A stretch of DNA of 64,000 nt from Spirometra erinaceieuropaei (GCA_902702965.1 CACRXP010000012.1:585750-649749), one strand, 5' to 3'. Counted from the stretch's first letter, positions 43,700 to 56,324 are shown. Notes: generated by a model not told the origin, from the letters alone. Translations and numbers: made by a program.

Positions 43700-43770
43700 T
43701 GAGGTTAGGATTAGGGTACCGGTTAATGGTGTGCGATTTTCGGGTTAGGGTTATGCCCTTTAGGCTTAGG
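43700..43770 (+). repeat. TTAGGG-like tract
   Basis: Contains GAGGTTAGGATTAGGGTACC and CGGGTTAGGGTTATGCCC. Degenerate telomere-type units. Confidence 0.6.
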
Positions 43771-43825
43771 TTTTCGCTGTCCGTTTCCCCATTCCTGGCT
43801 ACCAAATGCAATCTAGCCATAATGT

Positions 43826-44392
43826 TTATTCAGGGGTTCCATTTTTTCTATATTCAACAGAAGCTGGCCATACAGTTGCCAATATATTGGCGTGCATAGG
43901 CATTGACAGCGGATGACCGAGACCTTTTTGTCGTGTCAAAGTTGTACAAGTAAGATGTTGTATGGGACAGCAAACATCTTTGGTGAAAAGTATTTTACTA
44001 CTTAAGGCAGCGCAAAGCGCAGTACTATAGAAAGAATCTTTGAAAGTATTTCGGATGAGAATTATGATTTTAAAATTCGAGTTACTTAAACTGGCAGGAA
44101 TATGGAGACAGTACGCATCAGTTGTTTCGGTTACTGAATCCCTGAGAGGAATACTGACAAGAATGACGGGGAGTGCGATGGCAGTCTCCAACTCATTGGC
44201 CGTCGTCAGTCTGCAGAAGCGGTCCGAGATTTGGTTGGTGTAGAATTCAAACCCGGATTCTTTGCCCATTGGGAGCTCTAGCCGGAAGGATACTGTGACC
44301 GTATGGCTTCGCCATCGCCAGCGTCCACACTCGCTCTTACCGCCTTTAGTCCGCTTAATGCCTCCGCCAATCATTTGCTTAGGCTCAGGCAT
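43826..44392 (-). CDS. Unidentified 188-codon open frame
   Basis: An uninterrupted minus frame with mixed composition, including SECGRWRWRSHTVTVSFRLE, LPMGKESGFEFYTNQISDRF and LTTANELETAIALP. I recognise no family. No repeat match within the window was noticed, which sets it apart from most long frames here. It could be a single exon, a decayed retroelement part or chance. There is no supporting neighbour. Confidence 0.2.
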   Translation of the reverse strand: MPEPKQMIGGGIKRTKGGKSECGRWRWRSHTVTVSFRLELPMGKESGFEFYTNQISDRFCRLTTANELETAIALPVILVSIPLRDSVTETTDAYCLHIPASLSNSNFKIIILIRNTFKDSFYSTALCAALSSKILFTKDVCCPIQHLTCTTLTRQKGLGHPLSMPMHANILATVWPASVEYRKNGTPE

Positions 44393-45050
44393 GGCTAGAA
44401 CGTGAGTCTAACCAGCAATGTGTCCTCGCCTGGTTGGCTGCAGGAAAACAAAGCCGAGGTACACACACTCGTATGAACCACAGCCAAGAACCCCAACGGT
44501 TGTCACTCACACGGTGAGTCGACCACCTGCTTAGCTGAGCGCACGCTCCCCCGCCTCGGCAAAATCCTCAAACTCTGTCTTCCTTAACTTTTGATTTTGA
44601 AATCTTCGCGTCCTCGACCACTGCATTTCAAACCAACACTCGTCACCCTAAAACTCGGTGTTTCTGTTCGCGTAAATCAGGTGAAACAGGGTGTGAACAG
44701 CCACACCGTTTTGCCAAAAAAACCAGAACTTTCTTCTTAAACAAATCAGATTTCATATTTTATGTCCCAAAAGTCCGCGATAGCGTTGACAACGAATATA
44801 TTGTACTAACACACCCGTAATTTTCGGATCCACACGAATATCCCATACTTGGACGTAGGACGCGCACTTTGCTAGAAGCAGCCTTGCACTAAATTCAACC
44901 CTCGACCCTCACAACTTCTACCTCAACCCCTCTTAAATTTAGCGGATGTCCACCTGTAACGCGGGGAAACTTATTTCCAGAAAGGATCCCCATCCAATAG
45001 CCACCTAAAATTATGAAGGGTAATAAAAGGATTCATATGTGACATATTAC

Positions 45051-45390
45051 GGTAAGATTAGGTTATGTAGCCCCACCTGATGGACACAATACTGTTGAAC
45101 TTGCATTAGGGGTTATGGTTGGGGGGTATGGTTAGGATTAGGGGTTATAGTTAGGGGTCAATGTCAGGGGATAGGGTTGGAGTTAGGGTCATGGGTTAAG
45201 ACAACTACTTCTCAATCACTCAAAGTACAACTATGCATTCCCAATAGCTTTCCTTTTGCATGCAACCGCTGACCTCGTTGCCTGTGCATTGCCTGCCCCC
45301 AATTGCAAAAACCTCTATTACCACCGGTCCCGTAGTACGGGTGGCAGGGGTTTGTTTACTTCAGGTGCGACTACGTAACCACATCTGACC
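45051..45390 (+). repeat. TIR element with TTAGGG-like tract, copy T2
   Basis: 340 bp; GGTAAGATTAGGTTATGTAG at left and CTACGTAACCACATCTGACC at right. It lacks the left internal block present in T1 and T4, so it is an internally deleted version. The tract contains GGTTAGGATTAGGGGTTATA. Confidence 0.65.
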
Positions 45391-45889
45391 ATTATTTTAA
45401 AGTAATTCTTAAGTTGGAAATGGAACACCTGCCGCGGTCGTAATTTGAGGAATGTTTAAATGTTATATGGTCGCTGAGTAGAAAAATCACAATTAAATAT
45501 GAGAAGATAGAAAATTGTCACAAAAGTAAGTCAAAGAACGCCTTTTTGGTCTACGATAAAACAAAACTCAAAATCCCACTACGGGGCCTTTACCAGCAAA
45601 ATATACTTTTTGGCTCTGACTTCACGTTGAAAAAAGACGACAAACGTGAGCATCCATCTGCAGAACTCCCAAACATGCGATTTTTTGGAAAGAAGACTTT
45701 TTAAAGGGAGTTCTTTATTTGATTATGAGCATATCTATCGCTGGCTTTCATTGTGGAATTCCACTTTATCAGACCACTAGATTTAATGCATTGATAAGTC
45801 GAAAGATATGATCCAAGCCGCTAATTGCTAAAAGAACAGCGTTGGTGAGCTCACCAAATGTGCGTGAGATTCTAAGACCTCTCTTACTT

Positions 45890-46690
45890 TGCCAATTTTG
45901 ATAAGTATAAACCATGGGAGCCATCTTTTCTACAGTCGACTGGGAACACGAAAAACCATAAAGCGTTGGCGGCAAACTCCACCTTCGTCAAAAAGTGGTC
46001 GAAAATTTCGCGACAGAAGAATTTCCCCAATCCGCGGAAATGGTATATATATATATATATATATATTCCAACTTATTACTCATGGGCAGCCTCTCTGTGC
46101 GTGACCTTATTAAGGCCTGGAGACTGCTCACCCATAGGCCTCAACAACATCGTTTTTGTTCTGGTGCTTCTTCACATATTCATCAAGAAAAGCCCATACA
46201 TTGAAAAAGGACCTCTATGAATGACAAAACGCACTTAGTCGTCAATCATAAAAAATGTACTGCCAAGCTCAGGCCCCCCTTCCGCGAACTGTCGTCCAAC
46301 CTTCACCGACAATCATCATATGAAACTGCCTTTGTCGGTAAAAGTACAAAACAGAACTAAATAAATCTTTTCTCAGAGGAACTTGAGTACGCGATGATAG
46401 AGATTCGTGAATAATTACTCTTCCGTTTTTCTGCCGTCTTCAAATGGTAGAAAATCCTCATTATTCAGCAGAGGTGGCGGGGCGACCATTTTCGCCAATC
46501 AGAACTAGTGTCAAAACTGTAAGCACTTATTTTCGTTCTCTGATGATCTGGTCGACGTGTTGGCTGTTTTATTCAGACCCTGTTTGTTAAATATGGTCTT
46601 ACGCTGACAGTTCTAATGAAAATAAACTATAGAAACCGTCTTTACAACAGTTAATTTAGAACATGGAAAACCGCAGAGTATTTGCTGCAG
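45890..46690 (+). repeat. Diverged tandem repeat F, unit 1
   Basis: Ordered blocks (GAATTTCCCCAATCCGCGGA, CAACAACATCGTTTTTGTTC, CCTTCCGCGAACTGTCGTCC) recur about 800 bp downstream. It includes a (TA)n tract at 46044-46066. Confidence 0.55.
46044..46066 (+). repeat. (TA)n microsatellite
   Basis: Twenty-three bases of alternating T and A inside repeat F unit 1. Confidence 0.9.
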
Positions 46691-47135
46691 TTTCATGGTT
46701 GCCTTGAAGACCAATGAATTTCGTGGTCGTAAAAAGCAATCGGAAATTTTTCGAAAGAAGAACTTCCCCAGTCCACAGTAATGGCAGGTTTATACCTGCA
46801 TTCACTAAATACATTTAAACTTATTAGACATTATCGGTCCCTCTGTGCCTGGCTTTATGAAGAATTTGATGCCTGAGGGCGACCCTCCATAAGTTTAAAC
46901 AACGTCCTCTTCGTCCTGGTGCTTTTTCACGTATCACTATTTCAGCTCCAAACATTTTTTTATATACCACAAGTTTTTACTTTGCAAATAAGGTAATCGA
47001 AGGCCTACGCTTATTTCCCTCAATAAACTGAACTGAAATCTCACTTAATCGTCATCAAAACATGTTAATTCCAGGGTTCCTTTCCGCGAACTGTCATCCA
47101 ACTTTCAAAAAATCTCATGATGACAGAGGAGAGCT
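46691..47135 (+). repeat. Diverged tandem repeat F, unit 2 (partial)
   Basis: Matching blocks are GAACTTCCCCAGTCCACAGT, CAACGTCCTCTTCGTCCTGG and CCTTTCCGCGAACTGTCATC. A further related segment lies at 49020-49220 (TTTAAATGGTAGAAAAGTCTC). Confidence 0.55.
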
Positions 47136-47149
47136 CACCGATCATATCA

Positions 47150-47400
47150 CGGAACTCACTTGTCCCGTTGTGCGTTAGAGTTCCCTCTTGGGCCCAAAGA
47201 GCAGCCGCACAGCGGCGCATAATAAGAGCAGAATAACATTACCGACAAAGACAAGAGAGACTGGAATGGCCATTTCTGTATATACCCAATCGCAACGAAC
47301 AGGTCAATGAGCCCGTGACTCCGTGGTTAGAAACGTTGGACTTCTAACCAACAGATTTCGGAATGGAGCCTCAGGTTTTCCACACCTCGGGGTTGGGTAT
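47150..47400 (+). repeat. SINE-like repeat G
   Basis: TTGTCCCGTTGTGCG, GAGAGACTGGAATGGCCATT and a tRNA-like stretch (CCGTGGTTAGAAACGTTGGA). Related blocks occur at 36.8, 37.75, 49.9 and 50.2 kb. Confidence 0.45.
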
Positions 47401-47483
47401 GGCTAGCTGAAGACGGTTAATAAGCTGGAAATGACAATTCAAGTCCGCCTTGTTTGTGTCAGTAATGGTATGATATGGACCTA

Positions 47484-48010
47484 CAGTAGGTGTGCTAACT
47501 CATCAAAATGTCAACCGAAATCCCGAAATGGCTACATAAACATCATCCATTTTTCTCATTTATTTTCGATGCCTTCAAAAGTTCAATTATATTTCATGGA
47601 AATTGTGCATAAAAATATTCATTCTTCCGTTCATTTGGTAGAAAATGACGTCTTTTTCCAATTTTATCCTCGAAAGAAGGAAGCAATTCGGTTTTTAAAA
47701 AGTTTTTAATCGTGCGGTTTTTTAACAACGTGACGTGGCCGTTCATAAAGCTTCATGTCTTTGCATTTACCAATGGATTTTTTACAGTTAACAGTATGGC
47801 TCAAAGCCACTGCCAAATTTTACGAACCCCCTATTGTCTCCTCTTAATGCCGTATAGAAATGCATGTTTTTGATACGGGAAAATATACGGCTTGTAGTTT
47901 GAATATGCTGAATGCAAACGTAACTGCATTTTGGGTTCAAAGTAATATGGGAGTTGGAAAAGTTTTGAAAAACCGAGTGCCATTTTCGAGAAGACGTAAT
48001 TTTCTACTAA
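47484..48010. repeat. Foldback element, damaged copy
   Basis: Begins CAGTAGGTGTGCTAACTCAT after TA. The left arm has an internal deletion after CGAAAT, and the right arm is cut before its outer end. The next copy follows within 20 bp. Confidence 0.65.
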
Positions 48011-48027
48011 ACTTGAAACTTACACTT

Positions 48028-49018
48028 CAGTAGGTGGGCTAACTCATGAAATATCAACCAGAATTCAGAAATATGTTTTCTTTTCGAAAAGATTAATTAA
48101 ACAGCGTTGTAAATCTAGTCAGCCTACAACATAATTTTATAATATTTCAGTTTCCACAGGATGCCGACTTTTGAACGAACCTCCTCTCGTCTGCATGCAA
48201 AAACTATACTCTGCCAAAATGACTACTTAGGTAGTATGCATTTTTCTCTTTTAATTTACATGCACCAAAATGTCCAATTATATTTCATGGAAAACATGCA
48301 TAAAAATATTCATTCTTCCGCTCATTCGGTAGAAAATTACGTCTTATTCCAATTTTATACTCAAAGGGAGAGTATTATTCGGTTTTCAAAAACTCTTCCA
48401 ATTCCAGAATAGTTTTGAACCCGCTCTGCCGTCACACTTGCATTCCGTTTTCACAAACTCTAAGTTGTATATGTTCCGCGCACGTAAAACCACACATTTC
48501 TTTACGGTATAAAGAGCAGACCCTATGGGGTTCATAAAATTTAGCATTGAGTTTCATCCATATTGTTAACTTTACAAACCACATCGGTAAATGCAGAGAC
48601 ATGACGACTTATGAACGGCCCTTTTACGGTATTTAAAAGTACCACACTTAGAAACTTTTTCAAAACCGCATTATGTCCCTCCTTTGAGTATCAAAATTGG
48701 ATGAGGACGTAATTGTCTACCGAATAAGCAAAAAATAAATATTTTAACTCATGTTCTCCATGAAATATAATTGAATTTTTTAAGGGCATTGAAAATAAAT
48801 GAGAAAAATGCAAGCTAAGTAAGCAGTCATCTTTTATAGAAGACAGTTTTTGCATGCAGCCGGAAAGAAGCTTGTTTGAAAGCCGGCGTCCCCAGGTAGC
48901 TGAATTATTATAAAATTACGCAGAGTGGTTATTAGTTCTACAATCCTAAATAATTAATCTTTTCGAGACGAAAACATGTATTAGAATTTCGGTTAACCTT
49001 TTATGAAACACACGGTAC
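48028..49018. repeat. Foldback element subfamily A
   Basis: Begins CAGTAGGTGGGCTAACTCAT. The right terminus is diverged (TTTATGAAACACACGGTACT). Both arms carry the AAAACATGCATAAAAATATT-type core and its complement. Confidence 0.7.
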
Positions 49019-49019
49019 T

Positions 49020-49850
49020 TCTGTTGACAAAAGTATACAACAAAATTGCGGGGATCTTTCTTTAGGAGACATATCTGAATCAAGATATCGGTTTGTAACT
49101 AATTACCCTTCGATTGTTCTGCTGCCTTTAAATGGTAGAAAAGTCTCATTATTTAGCGGAAGTGGTGTGGTCGCTGTTTTTGTCAACCAGAACTGGCAGA
49201 GAAACTGTAAGCCCTTACTTTCTTAATTCGAAGACCCTAAATATGTTTTTGCTGTTTTATTCAAGCGCTGCTTACTAAGTGGTTAAAAATCCATCGCATT
49301 TATTCCCTCCCTCTGCCTGAGAAAAGGCTTTAGTTAGAGTTATTAAGATTTTTTCGTGAAGACATGTTTCATTGTCCTGTGGTCAGCTTGTTCTTCAATG
49401 TAGCGTTTTTAATCGTGCAAACTCACAACACTCTATTCTTTTGGTCCTTAACGGCATTGTTTCCCTCAGTACTCGTGTCAAAATCTTTTTGGTCATATTT
49501 TGACCAAACACTCCAGGTTTTTTTCATGTAACAGATGGAGCTTTACCGTATGGCTTGAGCGATATTACCCCACAAAAAACTTGTTTACTTCAAAGTCCTA
49601 TATCTAGTATTGTCTCTACTTTTCTTAACCTATCTAATGTCAAACCATATTCTAGCTCCCACATAATATTTTAAAATAAAATTTCTGACACTGATAGCTC
49701 TCTTTAATCAGTTAAGGTTAGGTCTGACGTAAATTGAAGGACGTCGAAAGGAAGGTCTCTAAAAAGTCAGTCTATGCGGCAGCCTAAAGGGCGTTGATGT
49801 CCAAATAAAAGTGGCCCTTGCTAGCAACTTTCTTCTTTTTCCTCTTCGTC
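49020..49850. other. No gene recognised
   Basis: 49020-49220 is related to repeat F. The rest is anonymous T-rich sequence without a convincing frame. Confidence 0.35.
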
Positions 49851-49859
49851 TTCCAATCC

Positions 49860-50430
49860 TTTGTCCAGAGATATTTGGGGTAATATAAAGCGCCTCACTC
49901 GTCCCGTTGCGCATAGACGCTCGATCTCGACCCCCGTATGTAATCCTACAGTGATTAGTAATAGATGCATAGAACGACTACCAACGAAGAGAAGGGAGAC
50001 TAGGATATTCATTTCTGGCATAATGGTCGTCATCAACAGGCCAAAACTAAATAAGAGTTTTTGCCATCCCCGAGGCTCGAACCCGCGTTCCGTTGATTAG
50101 TAATTTAAGGCCCTAATTGCCGTGCTGTGGAGAGGGAGGTCTCCGATATCATTTAGGAGGGCCTACTTGTCTCGTTATGCTTAGGCTCTCGATTTAAAGC
50201 CCCGTAGACAGTCGGGGAGCAACTTCCGGTATTTGTAACCGACAGGGCAGTAAGCGCGCGATACGATGCTTAGAACGTAAACTTACAACTAGCGAAAGTG
50301 GATTAACTCCTCGGGGGTTGCAAAATCTCGGGCGTGGTTTTGGCGGCCAGGAACGGTAATTCCCGTCTCCCTTGTCTCTGACAATTTGTATTCTTTGCGT
50401 ATATTTGTCCAATAAACATTTTGTCACTTA
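49860..50430. repeat. SINE-like repeat G, two further copies
   Basis: CACTCGTCCCGTTGCGCATA and GAAGGGAGACTAGGATATTC (first), TTGTCTCGTTATGCTTAGGC and CATACGATGCTTAGAACG-like sequence (second). A minus-strand B box (CGGGTTCGAGCCTCGG) lies at about 50066-50085. Confidence 0.45.
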
Positions 50431-51852
50431 CCCCAACGAGTCTAACCTCTCCACTCGCCAATACCGGATTTCTTCTCTATCGGCTGTGACCAAGAAAGGT
50501 TCTAAAGCTACTCGTGTTCCAACAGCGGTTTGGTAGTTTATTGTCTCAGCGCTTTTTTAAAGTCCTGCTCTACTCAGATAGCACCTGACTTTACACATCT
50601 TAATGAAATGTCTCAGCGTACTCTCAGAATCGCCCACAGCCTTGAAAAATGCAAGAATTTTGGTACTTAATCCTTATGACATATTAAAAATTTACCTATA
50701 CTTATAAAGTTGACTAATTGATTTGCCCTCTACCATGAGTGTGCAAAGCCAGGCGTAGTATCTTGGATAATGTTGCTCTTGTGACTCATTCCGCTTTAAG
50801 AGAGCCATTTTTCCCTTAGCAAAACATCTGAATGCGCCCTCCTGGATGGATTGCTGCCCTAGCTTAGACGTTATTCTTACGTCTGCACTCAATTTATTCA
50901 CTCAGGTAACCGGAAATCTGCCGTTCGTTCTAGTAACTGTAGAGTTCTCCAAGGTTTCATCTTATCTACCCACCTCGTTTCACGTTACACTGGTGACATG
51001 GGATCGTTCAACAACTGTCTACATGTTAAGCGGGTTGACGATATGCTTGTCGACCACGGTATTCAAAATAAAGCTCATTTTCAGTTCTTAAGGGATGGTT
51101 TGAATTATGTCTCTGTATGATGGTAGGGAAATGGCCTTATAATCAATGATCCGAAATCAATTCCATCTATGTGTTTTGACTGCGACCAGCGAAGTATCAG
51201 CGTTCTGGTGCCTGGGGGCTGTTCTGTCGTCAAAATTCTCATCTTCCCTCCATACTGACATTTTTTTTATTAAAATTCTTAAACTTTTTTATTACTTTCG
51301 ACCTGGGAATCGCATTTTCACTACTATCAATAAGTTTACAGACTTACGACTGGTATAGAGCCTTTAAAAACCAAAAAAGACAAACGTTTTGGAGAAATCT
51401 GCACTGTGACTTCGTTTGTCGTTACCGGAAGTAATCACACCAAAACTGACATTTCCAGATCCTTTTAGAGTTTTAAGCACTACCACCCTGGCTGCAGACA
51501 ACAGCGAGTATAATGTGCCACAAATGCGGTTTTCAAATATTATGTCCAGTTTCACCATCTTAATTCTTTCTTGAATAGCGGTTGAGTATTGCATCTAAGA
51601 ACGTATTTTCTGACGTAAAACAGTCGATTTTCTTGTTGCACCAAATAGCAGCTGAGTGTAGCAACGTGCAAAATATTTTTTCCCAAAAAAAGCAGTTATT
51701 TACGCAAAGTTGATAATGCGGAGTAATACGACGCAGTTATCTGTTTCAGCGAACGACAAAAGTCGAGCGAGACGGAACATCTAGTAGTTTACGCACCCGG
51801 TGAACGTCGTTGCATTGGGTAAGGCGAAAAGTCCAAAGTGCGAAACCCGTGG
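50430..51852. other. No gene recognised
   Basis: Short frames on both strands, none over about 85 codons and none matching a family I know. Confidence 0.35.
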
Positions 51853-52338
51853 GTCAGATGTCCGGATCGTTATTTTGAGTTGGTGTACTTTCGTTAGCCT
51901 AGTACTGCTGTGCGTTGCGGTGTGTGTTATGTTGGCGGCCTTGTCTGTTTGTTGCCGTGCGTACTTTTTTCGGCCCGATACTGGTGGCCCTTTTGGACTT
52001 TCGGCATGTCATCTACTTTTAACTTTCGCGGTGGATGTTTCAGGATTAAGGTTCAATGTTGTCGTTGGAAGTTTGGGTTAGGGTAAGGCCTAGGGTTAGG
52101 GAGGAGGGTTCGCGGTCAGAGTTAGTGGTTAGGGCTAGGGGTTAGGGAAACTATTTCTCAACCGCTGAAAGTACAACCGCACAGTTTCAATAGCTTTTGT
52201 TTTGCACACAATGGCTTGACCTCGTCGCCCGTGCGTTTCCCGGCCCCACTCGTAAAAAATCCCTATTACCACCGGTCCCCTGTTACAGGCGGCTGGGGTT
52301 AGGTTACATCAGTTGTGGCTACATAACCATATCTGACC
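51853..52338 (+). repeat. TIR element with TTAGGG-like tract, copy T4
   Basis: Right end GGCTACATAACCATATCTGA followed by CC. It shares the internal TATTTTGAGTTGGT and TGTGCGTTGCGGTGTGTGTT blocks with T1 and has a tract such as GGCCTAGGGTTAGGGAGGAG. The left end is worn. Confidence 0.6.
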
Positions 52339-52844
52339 GTTTCCTCGGCTTTCCACATTCTGATCTGAGAAGTCACTCACTTCTTCTAAAATAGCTTTAC
52401 TAGTTAACTAGGTAGGACGCGGGAATAGAAACGCCCCCTCCTATACTGCATGGGGTCTTTCGCCGGATTCGATGGAGATAGGGTTTTGGGCTGGGACACA
52501 AATGAGGATAATGTTTCTGGAAGCAAGGCCAGGGAATTCCTATTCACATGTCTCTCCACCAGATCACAGAAAACCTGTCAGAATTAGCGGAACTAGTTTA
52601 CATCATTAAAGTTCAGTTTTTCCTTGGTCTAGTGAATTAGTAGAGCCGTCTACCTTATTTCCCTATCTGCCACGGGCTGCCTAGGCAACTGTTCCGCTTC
52701 CCTTCTAATCAATTTTGCCGTTTGTTGCGAATGAACCAGAGGGCAGTAGTCACAAAGTCCGGTAGTCGGAGCTCAGTTTGTCGAAGTCGGCGGTAGGATT
52801 TCCCACTTCCTCAAAGAAAGATCGCCTAGTCACATGTGATGGAG

Positions 52845-53045
52845 CCATTCTGTGAAAAAGGAGACCCGATCGCTGGGACCAGAGCATTATCCACCTGATG
52901 TTTTGGATTCCTGCTCGAGTTCATCATCGGAGACAATAGCAGATACAGCTGGTCCGTACCTCCGTATCTCCTGTTACTTCTGATGATGGATTCGATCCGG
53001 AATCTGAAACATCCAGCGGTCGTGCCTCCTTTTTCACGACTGCTT
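52845..53045. repeat. Inverted pair of retroelement 3' tails
   Basis: The minus arm (CCGATGATGAACTCGAGCAG) and plus arm (CTGATGATGGATTCGATCCG) lie back to back, both running outward to a CTCCTTTTTCAC block. They resemble the GACGATGGACTC stretch of the first Penelope-like 3' end. Small frames here are shadows. Confidence 0.5.
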
Positions 53046-54550
53046 CCTGGAACTTGCCTCTTCTCTTTTATACCAGTCACTCTATCTTCACCCCACTGAA
53101 TGCCTACGGCTTGGGAATCAGCAAACAAATCAACGAGTCCACAAATGTATTACCAGCAAGGCAATGACAAAACATACCGAATGGAATTTGAAATGCACAA
53201 AGTAGCAACGAAGTGCTGAACTGGCCGTCCTATAGACGGCGAAAATGAGCAAAAAGAGAAACTTGAATGACAGCCTGGCGTAAGCTGGGATTACTTAAAT
53301 TTACATACAAGGGGTCATTAAAAGCAAGGTGGATCGGTGCGGGGACTGTCGGCTGATCTACTGCGTCTCGTGGTGGGCCTTGAATTCTCGATGCAGTTGA
53401 CAGAGTTGACAGGGCATGCAGAAGGTGGACGTAACGCAGTCCATAATGATTGATCCCTGTGACGAGGAAAGAAAAGACTTATAATATATTAAATCACAGG
53501 CTTTGAATTCTTAAGTCAGACAAATGAACCAATGCGGTTTCTGTTCTGTGACACCCTGCCGTCGTTTAGGAATGTTTATATTATGACATATTCGCAGAGT
53601 TTAGCAAGGAAATACTGGGGATTAGAGTCTAACCACATCTAAGATGATGATTATTTGTCCTCCTTTCCAGACCGCATGAACGTGAATTAATTATTGACAA
53701 AATTGTTGCCTTGATGTGAATTCGACATTTTTGAATGAAATTTCAAATGTAGTTATTTACTATGAACTTCTTTCCTAGGCTATGAGATAAGAACACCCCT
53801 TAAATGGGCATGTTACAGGTCGGCCCTAGATGACGAACAAAATGCGAATCTCTGATGAGGTTTCAGCTCGGGGAACTGAACATCGTTTTTGTCGACAAAC
53901 ACTTCTCACTTGCTGATTACCACTCACCATGTCATCGTCTGCAAGGGTTGTAGAACACCATGTCAGAGACAAAATGGGAATGGAGATTTTTAGCCTAAAA
54001 TCAGGTGAAATTAGGTGGAAATCAATGTGGCAAACGGGGATGGAAAAAAACAGACAAATTGCTGTGATGCTTGTATGTAACTAGGTATTTACAGTAGGCC
54101 CACTGAGATCTGTCCGCACTCGGTGTCTCCTTTACCGAACCTGTTGATCAAGACAGTGAAATAAGGGTGCCTTACGGATTTGTGTGTTAACGACAGCCGG
54201 TCTTTTTGTTGCAGTAGCGTCATAAAATAATGTAGACAACTGACTCCTCGTTAGTTGGATTCCATTGTCGGATGCTGGAGTTTTGAGCGGCAGCTGAAAC
54301 CCGGACTAAAACCCTGTATATATATACACTGCATATTTGGTAGTGGCATAAGGCCGAATTAACGCCTGACCTTCGTCAGCTCTGGACTGCGTCTCTGGCA
54401 ATCACTAAACCCCGGATAAAAACATCTTGTTGATAGATGAAAGAGTGTCTGTTAATATACTCGGTTCCATTACTTGGACTTAATTGTGATCCCGTATTCC
54501 ATCTGATGGAATTGCGTATAAGCAGAAAATCACCAAATACTAAATTTCAG

Positions 54551-54622
54551 GTACCCACCAGCTACTTCTGTCTAGGGGCACAAAGAAATTTTTGCTCTGT
54601 TCCCCAAACATGGAACTACTCA
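54551..54622 (+). CDS. Possible 72-bp exon
   Basis: Bounded by AAATTTCAG and CTCA/GTAAGT, good acceptor and donor. Exactly 24 codons are open in phase 0 (VPTSYFCLGAQRNFCSVPQT then WNYS) with two Cys. No partner exon was found and the family is unknown, so it may be chance. Confidence 0.22.
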
Positions 54623-56324
54623 GTAAGTTACATTTATTCAACCAGATGGACCCGAAAGCACCCAAACTGTAGGTGACGCGCTAAAAGCAGTTGGGTATAA
54701 ACATTGACGCCCTCTGAGGCGGCACTTAATTAAGACAGGCTTTTACCCCTTCACACCGACCGGAGCCCATTTTGTCCTGACAGAAATCTGCGCACCGCGT
54801 AACATGTCTGTTTTGGCAGTCACGGCCCACGCACAGAAACAAATTAATCCCCCCATTGCCGTTGCGTGCCATGCAAAACTAAAAATGACTCGCAAGTAAG
54901 CCGGCGCTAGCCAACAGCAGTTTTTAAATCGCCAGGGATGATAACCCGGTAGATTCTGATCGATTGTAGCGCCTCGATGTTGCATTTAGGGGCGCCGGTT
55001 TACACGTAGGGGACTTGCTCTCAGCGCGGACAATATATTCAACAGCAGGCTCCAACCCCACCCAAAATAGTCTAGCTAAGACTGTTGCCTTAACTCTCGG
55101 AGTAGTATTTTTTATAAGCGGACGGGAGAAAACATACCTTGATTCTGTTAGTTCCGCGGTAATTGGTCATCAACACGAGGACAGGGTGAGGAGTAACAAG
55201 CGGTGTCGCGCAGCATTCACCATGTTTATGATATTCATAGCACACCATGCAAGGCAGAAAGAATGCAGTCAGCACGCCTAGAAGCCGACAGAAAAGAAAA
55301 TAAACAGTCAGACATCTTGGTTAACCTGGAGCGGAATTTAAGTCAACAAAACTGCGTTTTTAGGTTAGTATGATTTAGAAAGGAATGTAAACCAAACGGA
55401 AAGTAAGCACTACCTGTGGGCTGAGCGAACTCTGCTTTGTCAGGCAAGGTTAGGCTGATTAGTGTTGTAGGGGCGTACATTAAGTCCACGGGAAACGGGT
55501 TAATTGCAGTCAGTTTCACACCTGAGTGGCCTTTATCGATTAAGCTCGAATGCAAAACCGAAATAAACGTTCTGGTCTCTCATCGAGGCGACGGTCTGAC
55601 CAAATTCCCAAGCATTCTCATGACCTAGGCGAAAGGGTGAGTTCCATAAAGCATTTTTGGACTAGATCACCGAATGGAGGGTTTCATTCGTCTGTCGTTT
55701 CGGACGAAGGCAACAAGCGACGCGGTAAAAAATGCAATAGTTACGAGACGCAGTTGCTGCGTATCACCACATCTTCTGAAATTGGGCCAGGCAGTTTGGT
55801 AAACTTGTTCGCATTGCTTCCGATCAGAAGCCCGTTTGCTCATTCTCTACAGGAACAGTTTTGAACCGTTTTTCCCCACGAACTCACAGTTTATGGTCTT
55901 TTCTTGGTCAGTCATCTGGAGGTACTTGCGGTTGTGCAGGGAGAAACTCGAATCGTCCGTCTGCCGAGGGCTTGTATGAACTACCCGTTCTCAGCAAGTC
56001 ACTGTCGAGACGTTCGTCCAAGAGCAGATTTACACACACCGAAAGGCACAATTTTTCCCATCGTCAAACTAACCAGTGACTCAAAACTTGCCTGTACTGA
56101 GTACTTAGTCAGGCGAGGAACCTGTGAATGAACAGCGCTCCCAGTGACACTACTCGTGCACCAAGTCGTCGAGCGTTTGTCACACTTCTCTCGAGCACTT
56201 GTTATAATTCTGCGGTAATTTTCTTTCAAAATAAGTGGGGTGATCACAGAAATAACAATTATAGTAGCTATTCGGTGACTAATTAAGTATGTTGCCTTTG
56301 TGCTCGTTAGAATTATCCGTTGCT

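Noticed and set aside
43167..43820. 217-codon minus frame
   Set aside because: It crosses a TTAGGG-like tract and the T3 repeat fragment, and no protein family is recognisable.
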